DNA of 56,048 bases, from assembly GCA_021805825.1 (NCBI GenBank), contig JAJZEC010000018.1, positions 1 to 56,048 of the forward strand. The letters are read 5' to 3'. Of this stretch, positions 46,122-55,071 are shown in pieces. Below the pieces are notes generated by a model. That model did not search any database and was not told where the DNA came from. It saw only the letters and a program-made list of their open reading frames with translations. The first letter of the stretch is position 1. Every line of letters starts with the position of its first letter. Made by a program: the position numbers and the translations under genes. Origin of the DNA: Pseudomonadota bacterium. Its GTDB lineage: Bacteria > Pseudomonadota > Gammaproteobacteria > Burkholderiales > Burkholderiaceae_C.

Positions 46122-47144
46122 TCAGACCACCACCGGCTCCAGATCCAGTTCGATGCCGAAGCGCTTGCGTACCGCCTCGCGCACCTCCTGCGCGAGCTGC
46201 AGCACCTCGGCACCGCTGGCTCCACCACGGTTGACCAGCACCAGCGCATGGCGGCTGTCGACCGCCGCGGCGCCCACGCTGCGGCCCTTGCAGCCGCAGG
46301 CCTCGATCATCCAGGCGGCGGCGAGCTTGTAGTTGCCGTCGTCGAGAGGGTAGCTGACGATTTCGGGGTACTCCTCGAGGATTTCGTTGCGGATCGTGCG
46401 GTTGACGACCGGATTCTTGAAGAAGCTCCCGGCGTTGCCCAGCCGTGCCGGATCCGGCAGCTTGGCGCGCCGGATCGCGCACACCGCGTCGAACACCTCC
46501 CGCGGCGACGGCTCGCGCACCCCGCTGCGCTCGAAGCAGCGCTGCAGCTCGGCATAGCCCAGCTGTGCGCGCCACGGCTTGGGCAGGCGCAGGCGCACGC
46601 GCGCGATCACCGATTTGCCGGCCAGGGCGTGCTTGAACACGCTGTCGCGGTAAGCGAAACGGCAGGTCGCACGATCCAGGGTCGCGGCACGCCCGGTGGT
46701 CAGGTCGACGACGTCGAGGGATTCGAAGCGCTCGGCCAGCTCCATGCCGTAGGCACCGATGTTCTGCACCGGCGCAGCGCCCACCGTGCCGGGGATCAGG
46801 GCCAGGTTCTCCAGCCCGGGCAGGCCCTGCTCCAGGCTCCAGCACACGAGTTCGTGCCACGCCACGCCGGCGCCGGCCTCGATCAGCGTGGCCTGCGCAT
46901 CGTCGCGCAGCACGCGCAGGCCGCCGATCTCGATCTTCAGCACCACCCCGGGGGGATCGCGGCTCAGCAGCAGGTTGCTGCCGCCGCCCAGCACCAGCTT
47001 GGGCAAGGCACCCAGCCGCGGATGATCGACCACCGCGCGCAACTGCCGCACATCGCCGATGCGTACCAGGGCCCGCGCCCGCGCGGGTACGCCAAAGGTG
47101 TTGAGCCGCGTCAGGTCGACGTCGCTTTCGATCCTCAGATCCAT
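46122..47144 (-). CDS. murB: UDP-N-acetylenolpyruvoylglucosamine reductase
   Basis: 340 residues, FAD/NADPH-dependent, cytosolic; it makes UDP-MurNAc for peptidoglycan. [56 protein letters not shown], and [11 protein letters not shown] are present, the last with the catalytic Ser. The Glu loop lies near the end. AAGGGA stands before ATG 47144. It is type I MurB. It is divergent from yajQ with an 82-base gap. Confidence 0.93.
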   Translation of the reverse strand: MDLRIESDVDLTRLNTFGVPARARALVRIGDVRQLRAVVDHPRLGALPKLVLGGGSNLLLSRDPPGVVLKIEIGGLRVLRDDAQATLIEAGAGVAWHELVCWSLEQGLPGLENLALIPGTVGAAPVQNIGAYGMELAERFESLDVVDLTTGRAATLDRATCRFAYRDSVFKHALAGKSVIARVRLRLPKPWRAQLGYAELQRCFERSGVREPSPREVFDAVCAIRRAKLPDPARLGNAGSFFKNPVVNRTIRNEILEEYPEIVSYPLDDGNYKLAAAWMIEACGCKGRSVGAAAVDSRHALVLVNRGGASGAEVLQLAQEVREAVRKRFGIELDLEPVVV

Positions 47145-47226
47145 ACAATTTCCCTTCGCGGCAGGAACAACCAGACCGCGCCTGCCGAACCGTCCACCCA
47201 CCCTCTACACAGCGCCTTCCGCCACG

Positions 47227-47712
47227 ATGCCATCCTTCGACGCCGTCCTCGAACCCGACCTGATCGAAATCCGCAACGCCGTCGACCAGACGGCCAAGGA
47301 AGTCGCCAACCGCTTCGACTTCAAGGGCAGCTCGGCCCGGGTCGAACTCGCCGACAAGACCATCACCGCGTGGGCGGACAACGAGTTCCAGCTCGGACAA
47401 CTGCGCGACGTGCTGCTGGCCAAGATGGCCAAGCGCCAGGTCGACCCGCGCTTTCTCGAGCACGGCAAGCCGCAGCCGGCCGGCGGCGACAAGGTGCGCC
47501 AGGTGATCACCGTGCGCGCCGGCATTGCGCAGGACCTGGCCAAGCGCATCAGCTCGGCGGTCAAGGAATCGCGCATGAAGCTGCAGGCGTCGATCCAGGG
47601 CGAGACCGTGCGCATCAGCGGCGCCAAGCGCGACGACCTGCAGGCGGCGATCGCCCTGCTGCGCAAGCAGATCGACGACACCCCGCTGTCGTTCCAGAAT
47701 TTCCGCGACTGA
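47227..47712 (+). CDS. YajQ-family nucleotide-binding protein
   Basis: 161 residues. It starts [20 protein letters not shown], with [19 protein letters not shown] and [20 protein letters not shown]. These are diagnostic of YajQ/DUF520. Two ferredoxin-like (RRM-like) domains are predicted. In Xanthomonas a relative binds c-di-GMP; in most species the job is unknown. Length matches the family. Confidence 0.88.
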   Translation: MPSFDAVLEPDLIEIRNAVDQTAKEVANRFDFKGSSARVELADKTITAWADNEFQLGQLRDVLLAKMAKRQVDPRFLEHGKPQPAGGDKVRQVITVRAGIAQDLAKRISSAVKESRMKLQASIQGETVRISGAKRDDLQAAIALLRKQIDDTPLSFQNFRD

Positions 47713-47747
47713 AGGCCGCCAACGGATCCCGCGCCGACGCCCATCCC

Positions 47748-48401
47748 TCAGCGCCCGGAGCCGGGCGCGGCGCGCGCGCCGATGCGGCTTTCCTCGCCGC
47801 GCAGCAACTTCGCGATGTTGCCGCGGTGGCGCCAGATCACCAGCAGGCAGATGAGCAGCAAGGCCGGCATCGCCATGCGCGGCAGATTCCAGGCCAGGCC
47901 CTGTCCGAACCAGGCATAACACGGCGCGAAGACGGCCGCGGCCAACGCCGCCAGCGAGGAATAGCGGAAGAAGCCCGCAACGATCAGCCAGGTGGCCACG
48001 GTCGCCAGTCCCAGCCAGGGATTCAGGCCCAGCAGCACGCCGGCCGCGGTGGCCACGCCCTTGCCGCCGCGAAAGCCGAGGAACAGCGGCCACAGATGTC
48101 CCGCCACGACCGCCAGTCCGAGCCACGCCACCGCATCCATGGGCAGCCAGCCGGCCTGCGCCGCGCGCCATCCCAGCCCGAGCGCGAGCCAGCCCTTGCC
48201 CCCGTCGAGCAGCAGGGTCAGCGCCGCCGCGGTCTTGCTGCCCGAGCGCAGCACGTTGGTCGCCCCGGGATTGCGCGACCCGTAGCTGCGCGGATCGGCC
48301 AGCCCCATGACGCGGCTGACGAGCACCGCGAAGGGCAGCGAACCCAGGAGATAGGCCAGCGCGGCCGCGACCAGCGCGGCGATCATCGGGTGGTTCTGCA
48401 T
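47748..48401 (-). CDS. plsY: Glycerol-3-phosphate acyltransferase PlsY
   Basis: 217 residues, an integral membrane acyltransferase that uses acyl-phosphate to acylate glycerol-3-phosphate, the first step of phospholipid synthesis. [12 protein letters not shown] and [17 protein letters not shown] are the first signature; [17 protein letters not shown] is the second. Six or so helices. ATG 48401 ([20 protein letters not shown]) is chosen; upstream extensions are unlikely. The C-terminal tail is basic. Confidence 0.92.
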   Translation of the reverse strand: MQNHPMIAALVAAALAYLLGSLPFAVLVSRVMGLADPRSYGSRNPGATNVLRSGSKTAAALTLLLDGGKGWLALGLGWRAAQAGWLPMDAVAWLGLAVVAGHLWPLFLGFRGGKGVATAAGVLLGLNPWLGLATVATWLIVAGFFRYSSLAALAAAVFAPCYAWFGQGLAWNLPRMAMPALLLICLLVIWRHRGNIAKLLRGEESRIGARAAPGSGR

Positions 48402-48478
48402 GCCGGAGATTCTAGTGTCCTGTCCCGCGCCCGGCGGGCGCAGCGGGCCTGGGCGCCGCAGGCCGTAAAATACCCTGG

Positions 48479-49324
48479 ATGTCCGCCCTGCTGAACGCCG
48501 ACCTGCACTGCCACTCCCTGGTGTCCGATGGAACCCTCGAGCCGGCGGTGCTGGCGCGGCGGGCGCAGCGCAACGGCGTGGATCTGTGGGCATTGACCGA
48601 TCACGACGCCGTGGGCGGACTCGAAGAGGCCGCGCGGGCCTGCGCCGACATCGGGCTGGCCTTCGTCGCGGGCGTCGAGATCTCGGTCTCCGTGCTCGAT
48701 CAGACGGTGCATGTCGTGGGCCTCGGGGTGGACGCCGGGCATGCCGGACTGCAGCGCGAACTGGGGCGCCTGTGCGCAGGCCGCGACGCGCGGGCGCAGG
48801 CCATCTCCGACGCGCTGCGTGAACACACCGGGGTCGACGACGCCTATGCCGGCGCCAGCCGCCTGGCCGGCAACCCCGCGCTGATCTCCCGCACCCACTT
48901 CGCCCGCCACCTGGTCGCGCGCGGCGTGTGTTCCAGTACCGGCGAGGTGTTCAGCCGTTTCCTCACTCCCGGCAAGCCCGGCTACGTCGAACATACCTGG
49001 GCGAGCCTGCAGCAGGCTGTGCAGTGGATCCACGATGCCGGGGGCCTGGCCGTCCTTGCCCACCCGGGCCGCTACCGCTTCCGCCAGGATCAGGAAGAGG
49101 CCATGCTGCGCGAGTTTCTCGAACTCGGGGGCGAGGGCATCGAGGTCATCACGTCCAGCCACGGCGCGGCGGACTGGCGCAAATACACCGCCGTGGCGCG
49201 CAGCTACGGTTTGCGCGCCTCGCGGGGATCGGATTTCCACTGTCCGCGCGAAAGCCGCTGCGACCTCGGCCGCCTGCCTCCCTTGCCCGACGGCTTGCGC
49301 CCGATCTGGGACTTGCTGCACTGA
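48479..49324 (+). CDS. yciV: PHP-domain 3',5'-nucleotide phosphatase / RNase (YciV-like)
   Basis: 281 residues. Metal-site motifs are [45 protein letters not shown], and [13 protein letters not shown]. This is the YciV/RnmP type, which acts on pAp or on RNA 5' ends. The next gene is a YciO-like protein, as in E. coli, where the pair is also adjacent. The start is ATG 48479, and the stop is 19 bases before the next gene. Confidence 0.85.
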   Translation: MSALLNADLHCHSLVSDGTLEPAVLARRAQRNGVDLWALTDHDAVGGLEEAARACADIGLAFVAGVEISVSVLDQTVHVVGLGVDAGHAGLQRELGRLCAGRDARAQAISDALREHTGVDDAYAGASRLAGNPALISRTHFARHLVARGVCSSTGEVFSRFLTPGKPGYVEHTWASLQQAVQWIHDAGGLAVLAHPGRYRFRQDQEEAMLREFLELGGEGIEVITSSHGAADWRKYTAVARSYGLRASRGSDFHCPRESRCDLGRLPPLPDGLRPIWDLLH

Positions 49325-49343
49325 GCGCGCGCGGCGACCCTCC

Positions 49344-49970
49344 ATGGCACAGTATTTCAGCCTGCACCCCGAGGATCCGCAGCCGCGCCTGGTCAAGCAG
49401 GCGTGCGCGATCCTGCATGCAGGGGGCGTCGCGGCCATTCCGACCGACTCGTCCTACGCCCTTGTCTGCCACCTGGACGACAAGACCGCGGCCGAGCGGC
49501 TGCGGCGCATCCGCGGAGTCGACGCCCGCCACCACCTGACGCTGCTGTGCAGCGACCTGTCGGAACTCGGCGCCTACGCGGTGGTCGACAACCGCCAGTT
49601 CCGCATGCTGCGCGCGGCCACGCCGGGACCCTACACCTTCATCCTCGAAGCCACGCGCGAGGTGCCGCGCAGGTTGTCGCACCCGTCGCGCAAGACCATC
49701 GGCGTGCGCGTGCCCGGACATGCGGTGGCGCACGCGCTGCTTGTCGAACTCGCACAGCCCCTGCTGGCCACGACCCTCATCCTGCCGGGCACGTCCGAGC
49801 CGCTGAACGACCCATGGGAGATCCGTGCGCGGCTCGAACGCCAGGTCGACCTCGTGCTCGACGCCGGCGCCTGCCCGTTGCAGCCGACGACGGTCGTCGA
49901 TCTCAGTGGGAGCGCCCCGGAAATCCTGCGCATCGGCGGCGGCGACCTGTCGCGCCTGGGCCTCGACTGA
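49344..49970 (+). CDS. yciO: YciO/Sua5/YrdC-family protein
   Basis: 208 residues. It has GGVAAIPTDSSYALVCHLDD, the N-terminal YrdC signature, LTLLCSDLSELGAYAVVDN, and TPGPYTFILEATREVPRRL. The C-terminal part holds RVPGHAVAHALL and PTTVVDLSG. YrdC/Sua5 makes threonylcarbamoyl-AMP for t6A37 tRNA; YciO proteins are close relatives whose role is less clear. The gene order points to YciO. Confidence 0.85.
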   Translation: MAQYFSLHPEDPQPRLVKQACAILHAGGVAAIPTDSSYALVCHLDDKTAAERLRRIRGVDARHHLTLLCSDLSELGAYAVVDNRQFRMLRAATPGPYTFILEATREVPRRLSHPSRKTIGVRVPGHAVAHALLVELAQPLLATTLILPGTSEPLNDPWEIRARLERQVDLVLDAGACPLQPTTVVDLSGSAPEILRIGGGDLSRLGLD

Positions 49971-50002
49971 GCCGGCCGCGAACCACGCCGATCCACTCCA
50001 TC

Positions 50003-50659
50003 ATGAATGATCAGATCCAGCAATTCACCGTCTACGCCCTTCCCCTGCTGTTCGCCATCACCCTGCACGAAGCCGCGCATGGCTACGCGGCACGACGCTT
50101 CGGGGACAACACCGCCTACATGATGGGGCGCGTGTCCCTCAATCCGGCACGGCATATCGATCCCGTCGGCACCATCCTGATCCCGATGGTGCTGCTGCTG
50201 CTTGGCAGCCCCTTCCTGTTCGGCTATGCCAAACCGGTGCCGGTGAATTTCGGCGCGCTGCGCAACCCCAAGCGGGACATGATCTGGGTTGCGTTGGCCG
50301 GACCGGCGTCGAATTTCGTGCAGGCCTTTTTCTACGCGCTGGCCCTGCTGCTGATGGGTCACTTCGGGGTGCGCGAGGCTTTCCTGATCGATGTCGCCAG
50401 CGCCGGGGTGACGGTCAACCTGGTCCTGTGCGTGTTCAATCTGTTCCCCATTCCCCCACTGGATGGCGGGCGCGTGCTCGTCGGCCTGCTGCCCATACGC
50501 CAGGCGCTGGCGCTGTCGCGCATCGAGCCGCTGGGGTTCTTCATCGTCATGGCGCTGGTGCTGAGCAACATCGCCACCTACATCTGGCTGCTGCCGCTGA
50601 TGGGCGTGGCGCAGACGCTCCTCGGACTGCTGCTGAGCCCGTTCCGGCTGCTGCTGTAG
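50003..50659 (+). CDS. Site-2 protease (M50 family)
   Basis: 218 residues, polytopic. The zinc site HEAAH lies in FAITLHEAAHGYAARRFGD and the Asp motif is NLFPIPPLDGGRV. ILIPMVLLLLGSPFLFGYAKP and LAGPASNFVQA are membrane/inter-helix segments. Members cleave membrane-bound substrates within the bilayer. No PDZ domain is present, so it is a compact group. It lies between yciO and pagL, as in Burkholderiales genomes. Confidence 0.85.
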   Translation: MNDQIQQFTVYALPLLFAITLHEAAHGYAARRFGDNTAYMMGRVSLNPARHIDPVGTILIPMVLLLLGSPFLFGYAKPVPVNFGALRNPKRDMIWVALAGPASNFVQAFFYALALLLMGHFGVREAFLIDVASAGVTVNLVLCVFNLFPIPPLDGGRVLVGLLPIRQALALSRIEPLGFFIVMALVLSNIATYIWLLPLMGVAQTLLGLLLSPFRLLL

Positions 50660-50751
50660 CACCGCCGCCGCGCACGCGGCCCGCCACGGTTTCCTGATCC
50701 TGATCCTTGCCCGACCTGCACACGATGCACACGATGCACACGATCTGCGCG

Positions 50752-51306
50752 ATGAATCTGCCCCTGTCCCCGTCCCTCTCCGCCCGTCGCAGATGGAGCC
50801 CCGCACTGGCGGCCATCGCCTGTGCGGCGTGCCTGCTCGCTCCCGCGTCCCATGCCTCCGAGGTGTCGTTGCTGGCCGGCAGCTTCGACGGCTACCACAA
50901 CCTCACCGCGGCATGGCAGGGCGATCCGTTCTGGCAGCACGCCTTCGCCTCCGGTCGCCTGGATCTCAGCCTGGAGGCCTCCGCCGGGCGGGCGTTCGGG
51001 CCCGCCGGCCAGCCCGGGGCACCACTGTGGCATGTCGGACTGACGCCGTTCCTGCGCTGGTGGTTCAGCCCGGACAACGCGGTCGAAGCCGGCATCGGCG
51101 CCAACCTGTTTTCCGGAACCCACATCGGCTCGAAGAACATCTCGACCGCCTACCAGTTCGGCGACTCGATCGGCCTGTACCATCGCATGGCCTCCAGCCC
51201 GTGGGGGATCGGCCTGCGCTTCACCCACTACTCCAACGCCGACATCAAGCGCCCGAACCCGGGCCAGAACTACCTGCAATTGCGCGTGGGCTATGAACTC
51301 CGCTGA
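50752..51306 (+). CDS. pagL: Lipid A 3-O-deacylase PagL-like protein
   Basis: 184 residues from ATG 50752. A signal peptide (ALAAIACAACLLAPASHA) precedes a beta-barrel-type sequence with WQHAFASGRLDLSLEASAGR and VGLTPFLRWW. The family motif FTHYSNADIKRPNPG supplies His159 and Ser161 of the catalytic dyad. The Glu that lies 14 residues after the His in P. aeruginosa PagL would be position 173, which is Asn here. Upstream an ACACGATGC repeat gives alternative in-frame starts (TTG 50707). The last 14 bases overlap trpS. Confidence 0.78.
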   Translation: MNLPLSPSLSARRRWSPALAAIACAACLLAPASHASEVSLLAGSFDGYHNLTAAWQGDPFWQHAFASGRLDLSLEASAGRAFGPAGQPGAPLWHVGLTPFLRWWFSPDNAVEAGIGANLFSGTHIGSKNISTAYQFGDSIGLYHRMASSPWGIGLRFTHYSNADIKRPNPGQNYLQLRVGYELR

Positions 51307-52528
51307 ACACCAGGATCAGGCAGCCGCATCCTGCGAGCGCGTGCTTTCGGGCATGCGCCCGACCGGCGCGCTGCATCTCGGGCACTACCACGGTGCGCTG
51401 AAGAACTGGGCGCAGTTGCAACGCGACCATGATTGCCTGTTCTTCGTCGCCGACTGGCATGCGCTGACCACGCATTACGACTCCCCGGAAATCATTTCCG
51501 CCCACACCCACGACATGGTGGTGGACTGGCTGGCCGCCGGGGTCGATCCGCAGCAATCCACGCTGTTCGTGCAGAGCCGGGTACCCGAGCATGCGGAGTT
51601 GTTCCTGCTGCTGGGCATGGGCACGCCGCTGGCCTGGCTGGAGCGCGTTCCGACCTACAAGGAGCAGATCAGCAACCTCAAGGACAAGGATCTGCTGACC
51701 TACGGATTCCTCGGCTATCCCCTGCTGCAGGCCGCGGACATCCTGATCTACCAGGCACGCTGGGTGCCGGTGGGCGCGGACCAGGTTCCACATATCGAAA
51801 TGAGCCGCGAAATTGCCCGCCGCTTCAACACCCTGTATGGCAAGGACGCGGGGATCGAGGCTGCCGCGCGCGCGGCGGCGGAACGGCTGCCCGAGGACAG
51901 CCGAGGGCAACTGGCGTCGCTGCGCCGCGCCGCCGACCAGGAAGGACGGGTCGAGCAGCGCGACGCGGCGCGCGCGCTGGTCGCCGCCAGCAAGCTGTCG
52001 CGCTCGGACAGGCAGGCGCTGCTGGCGCAGATCGACGGGGGTCGGCGCAGCATCCTGCGCGAGCCGGAGGCTCTGCTGACGCCCGAGTCCCGCCTGCCGG
52101 GGCTCGACGGGCGCAAGATGTCCAAGAGCTACGGCAATTCGATCGCCATCCGCGAAGAGCGCGGATCGGTCGAGCAGAAGATCCGTCGCATGCCGACCGA
52201 TCCGGCGCGGGTTCGCCGCAGCGATCCCGGGAACCCCGAACGCTGCCCGGTCTGGCAGTTCCACCTGGCCTACAGTGACGCCGCCTGCCGCGAGTGGGTG
52301 CAGCGCGGATGCACCAGCGCCGGCATCGGCTGCCTTGAATGCAAGCAGCCGGTGATCGACTCCGTGCTGCGCGAACAGCAGCCCATGCTCGAGCGTGCCC
52401 AGCCCTACGTCGACCAGCCGGCGCTGGTGCGCGACATCCTGGACGCCGGCTGCCAGCGCGCCCAGCAGGCAGCACGCGAGACCATGCGGGAAGTGCGCGA
52501 GGCCATGGGGCTGCGCGCACCGAGTTGA
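51293..52528 (+). CDS. trpS: Tryptophanyl-tRNA synthetase
   Basis: 411 residues, class I. The HIGH-type motif is LHLGHYHGALKNW, and KMSKS appears in LDGRKMSKSYGNSI. ADWHALTTHYD and GADQVPHIEMSREIARRF bind substrate. A helical insert of about 60 residues (about 185-250) stands before KMSKS; this is usual for the betaproteobacterial type. The ATG overlaps the 3' end of pagL by 14 bases. Confidence 0.93.
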   Translation: MNSAEHQDQAAASCERVLSGMRPTGALHLGHYHGALKNWAQLQRDHDCLFFVADWHALTTHYDSPEIISAHTHDMVVDWLAAGVDPQQSTLFVQSRVPEHAELFLLLGMGTPLAWLERVPTYKEQISNLKDKDLLTYGFLGYPLLQAADILIYQARWVPVGADQVPHIEMSREIARRFNTLYGKDAGIEAAARAAAERLPEDSRGQLASLRRAADQEGRVEQRDAARALVAASKLSRSDRQALLAQIDGGRRSILREPEALLTPESRLPGLDGRKMSKSYGNSIAIREERGSVEQKIRRMPTDPARVRRSDPGNPERCPVWQFHLAYSDAACREWVQRGCTSAGIGCLECKQPVIDSVLREQQPMLERAQPYVDQPALVRDILDAGCQRAQQAARETMREVREAMGLRAPS

Positions 52529-52556
52529 GGGCGCGGGGCAGAGCTGCGCGATGGAT

Positions 52557-53186
52557 TCAGCGCGGCCTGCCGCGCCCGGACAGACGGCGCAGCAGGCGAC
52601 GCCCCAGCCACGATGCCAGCGCGACCACCAGCAGCAGCGCGAGCAGCCCGGCCTGCACGCCAGCCAGACGCTGCGACAGATGCTCCCAGGCGTGGCCGAA
52701 GCCCCACCCCAGACCGGTGATCAGCGGTGCCCACAGCAGCGCCCCCAGCACGTTGAACACCGCGAAGCGCAGGGGGGAAACCCCGGCCGCGCCGATGAGC
52801 ACCGGCCCGGCGATGCGCAGGCCGTAGAGGAAGCGCACGGCAACCACCGCGCCGCCGGGCCTTCGCCGCAGCAAGGCGCTCACGCGCTCGACCTGGGTGC
52901 GCAGCCGCGGAATGCGCTGCAGCAACGCGTGGCCCCAGAGGCGGCCGATCCAGAAGAAGAACTGATCGCCTGCACTGGCCGCGAGAACGGCCACGGCAAG
53001 CACCCGCCACAGATCCAGCCAGCCCACGCGGGCCGCGTAGCCGGCGGCGAGCAGCACGGTTTCGCCCTCCGCGAAAGCCCCGACGGCCACCGCCAGATAG
53101 CCCCATTCGCGCACCAGCTGATCGATCAATTCCGTCCCTTCGGCGCGAGCCCGACGCCGCCATGTCGATGATGCCTCATTCGGCAC
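52557..53186 (-). CDS. DedA-family membrane protein
   Basis: Up to 209 residues. The DedA/SNARE-associated core has GYLAVAVGAFAEGETVLLAAG, AASAGDQFFFWIGRLWG, and VVAVRFLYGLRIAGPVLIGAAG. Four or five membrane segments. DedA proteins affect membrane potential, undecaprenyl-phosphate or phospholipid distribution. The displayed start is GTG 53186; a TTG at 53129 (with AGGGA upstream) gives a start nearer the conserved domain. It is convergent with trpS. Confidence 0.82.
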   Translation of the reverse strand: MPNEASSTWRRRARAEGTELIDQLVREWGYLAVAVGAFAEGETVLLAAGYAARVGWLDLWRVLAVAVLAASAGDQFFFWIGRLWGHALLQRIPRLRTQVERVSALLRRRPGGAVVAVRFLYGLRIAGPVLIGAAGVSPLRFAVFNVLGALLWAPLITGLGWGFGHAWEHLSQRLAGVQAGLLALLLVVALASWLGRRLLRRLSGRGRPR

Positions 53187-53504
53187 ACTCGGGGCAGGCG
53201 ACAGCTCAAAGTCCAGGCACTACGCCTGGCTTTCCGGGGGCAGAGCAGCCAAGGTCGGCGCGGCGGCGATGGAGGCCGGGCCGCTGGGAACAACGGGCGA
53301 CAACAGGCAAGCCCGGAGCCAAGCCGCAGGAACCTGTTCAGGACGGCTGCAAGGGAGACGAGCCCAGAACCGGGCCCGATGGGCTCGTGCGCAACCCGTG
53401 GGGGCGCTCGCGCACAGCGCCAAGCGCGCCGCGGAGGCGCACCAGAAAAGCAGGCACGCCCCGGGGCGCGCCGCTGGCCGGGCAGAACCCGGCCCCGAAG
53501 CCGC
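53187..53504. other. Gap between dedA and the cold-shock gene with several hairpins
   Basis: 318 bases with no supported gene. On the minus strand this is the space after the cold-shock gene and before dedA. It holds CCAGGC-ACTAC-GCCTGG (53213-53229), CGAGCCCA...TGGGCTCG (53359-53387) and GGCCGGG-CAGAA-CCCGGCC (53476-53494). Open frames here lack a good start or composition. An RNA gene or a long dedA leader is possible but not shown. Confidence 0.4.
53476..53494 (-). terminator. Hairpin downstream of the cold-shock gene
   Basis: A 7-bp GC stem (GGCCGGG/CCCGGCC) with a 5-base loop, about 10 bases past the stop on the minus strand. No U-run follows, so confidence is limited. Confidence 0.4.
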
Positions 53505-53708
53505 TCAGAGCACGCGGATCTGCGACGCCTGCGGGCCCTTCGGCCCGGCCTTCACGGTGAACTCCACGCGCTGGTTTTCCTGCAGGGTGCGGAAGCCCTT
53601 GGCCTGGATTTCGCTGAAGTGGGCGAACAGATCTTCGCCGCCTTCGTCCGGCTTGATAAACCCGAAACCTTTGCTTTCGTTAAACCATTTGACGATGCCG
53701 GTGGGCAT
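53505..53708 (-). CDS. Cold-shock protein (CspA family)
   Basis: 67 residues, a single cold-shock domain. [20 protein letters not shown] and [15 protein letters not shown] contain the RNP1 (KGFGFI) and RNP2-like (LFAHF) RNA-binding motifs. It binds single-stranded nucleic acid and acts as an RNA chaperone. AAGGAAG lies before the ATG. A long leader of about 120 bases is likely (promoter near 53833-53859), a feature of cold-regulated csp genes. Confidence 0.93.
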   Translation of the reverse strand: MPTGIVKWFNESKGFGFIKPDEGGEDLFAHFSEIQAKGFRTLQENQRVEFTVKAGPKGPQASQIRVL

Positions 53709-53859
53709 GATCTTCCTTTCAAGTACTGTTTACCAATGATCGCAAATCTTCAACAAGCCCAGCCGGTTTATCGAAAGTCCGAACCCAAACTGTGCGCAGC
53801 AAAGCGCCCGTCTTGAAGCGACTGCAGGGCTTACTATACACCGCTTGGCGCTTGTGCAA
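53709..53859 (-). promoter_or_regulatory. Promoter and long 5' leader of the cold-shock gene
   Basis: TATAGT (complement of 53833-53838) with TTGCAC (complement of 53854-53859) 15 bases upstream gives a possible promoter, the spacing being short. The leader to the ATG is about 118 bases and is less GC-rich than its surroundings. Cold-shock mRNAs often have such leaders. Inferred. Confidence 0.4.
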
Positions 53860-53997
53860 GCATTCCCCAGCACTTGTCTGGCCAAACCCCCGATCCGACC
53901 GACTCCGGCGTTGCCGGACGGCCACAACCGCTGCGGCTGCCCGCCGCGGCAGCGGCGGCCGGGCAGCCACCGCGACCGCCTTTGCCCACCATCGTCC

Positions 53998-54957
53998 ATG
54001 CAGGTATTCCGAGGTTTCCAGCATGCCGCACTCGTCGGCGCCAGCGCCGTCAGCATCGGCAATTTCGACGGCGTGCACCGCGGCCACCAGGCCATGCTGG
54101 CGTCGCTGGTGCATGAAGCCCGGCAGCGCCGCCTGCATTCCTGCGTGCTGACATTCGAGCCGCACCCGAGGGACTACTTCGCGCAGCGTGGCGGGCGCCC
54201 GGAGCGGGCGCCCGCGCGGGTCAGCACCCTGCGCGACAAGCTCGATGCGCTGGCCTGCTGCGGCATCGACCGCGTCGTGGTGCTGCGCTTCGATGCCGCA
54301 CTGGCCGCGCTGAGCGCCGAATCCTTCATCACACGCGTACTGGTCGACGCCTTGCATACCCGCTACGTGCTGGTCGGCGACGACTTCCGCTTCGGCGCGC
54401 AGCGCGCGGGGGACTATGCCCTGCTCGACTCCTGCGCTGCGCGGCTGGGCTTCGAGGTCGCGCGCATGAATGCCTTCGAGCTGCACGCGCAGCGGGTGTC
54501 GAGTTCCGCGGTGCGCGCGGCGCTCGCCGATGGCCGCATGGAGCAGGTCGCCAGCCTGCTGGATCGCCCCTATGCGGTATCCGGCCATGTCCAGCATGGA
54601 GCCAGGCTCGGTCGGGAGTTGGGGTTCCCCACGCTGAACCTGCGCTTCGGGAATGCCCGGCCAGCGGCGCAGGGCATTTTCGTCGCCCGCGTGCACGGGC
54701 TGGCTTCCCGCGGCCTTCCGGCCGTCGTCAGCTTCGGCCGGCGACCCACCGTCGAGGACGACGGGCGGGTGCTGCTGGAGGCCCATGTGCTGGATTGGAG
54801 CGCGGACGCCTACGGTAAACTCGTGCGCGTGGAACTGCTGCACAAACTGCGCGACGAAGCCCGCTACGACGGTCTGCCAGCCCTCAAGGCGGCCATCGCC
54901 GCCGATGTGCGCGCGGCGCGCGACTGGTTCGTCGCTGCCGGCCCCGAACCTGCCTGA
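53998..54957 (+). CDS. ribF: Bifunctional riboflavin kinase/FAD synthetase
   Basis: 319 residues. The N-terminal FAD-synthetase domain has AVSIGNFDGVHRGHQAML, VLTFEPHPRDYF, and VLVGDDFRFGAQRAGD. The C-terminal kinase domain has GHVQHGARLGRELGFPTLNL and PAVVSFGRRPTV, then VRVELLHKLRDEARYDGL. It makes FMN and FAD. ATG 53998 starts MQVFRGFQ. ileS follows after 114 bases, the usual ribF-ileS order. Confidence 0.93.
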   Translation: MQVFRGFQHAALVGASAVSIGNFDGVHRGHQAMLASLVHEARQRRLHSCVLTFEPHPRDYFAQRGGRPERAPARVSTLRDKLDALACCGIDRVVVLRFDAALAALSAESFITRVLVDALHTRYVLVGDDFRFGAQRAGDYALLDSCAARLGFEVARMNAFELHAQRVSSSAVRAALADGRMEQVASLLDRPYAVSGHVQHGARLGRELGFPTLNLRFGNARPAAQGIFVARVHGLASRGLPAVVSFGRRPTVEDDGRVLLEAHVLDWSADAYGKLVRVELLHKLRDEARYDGLPALKAAIAADVRAARDWFVAAGPEPA

Positions 54958-55071
54958 AGCGCCGTCCGGCCTGGCGCATCGCGGCTGCGTCCCGATGCCC
55001 TGGCCGGTCGTTGCCAGCCCCCGCAACCGCCCCTGCCGAACCCCCGCGCCGCCGTGCGCGCATGCCACCCG

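Noticed and set aside
53162-53560. Open plus-strand frame in the dedA/csp gap
   Set aside because: Composition is Arg/Pro/Gly noise, it lacks a ribosome site and overlaps the csp gene in antisense.
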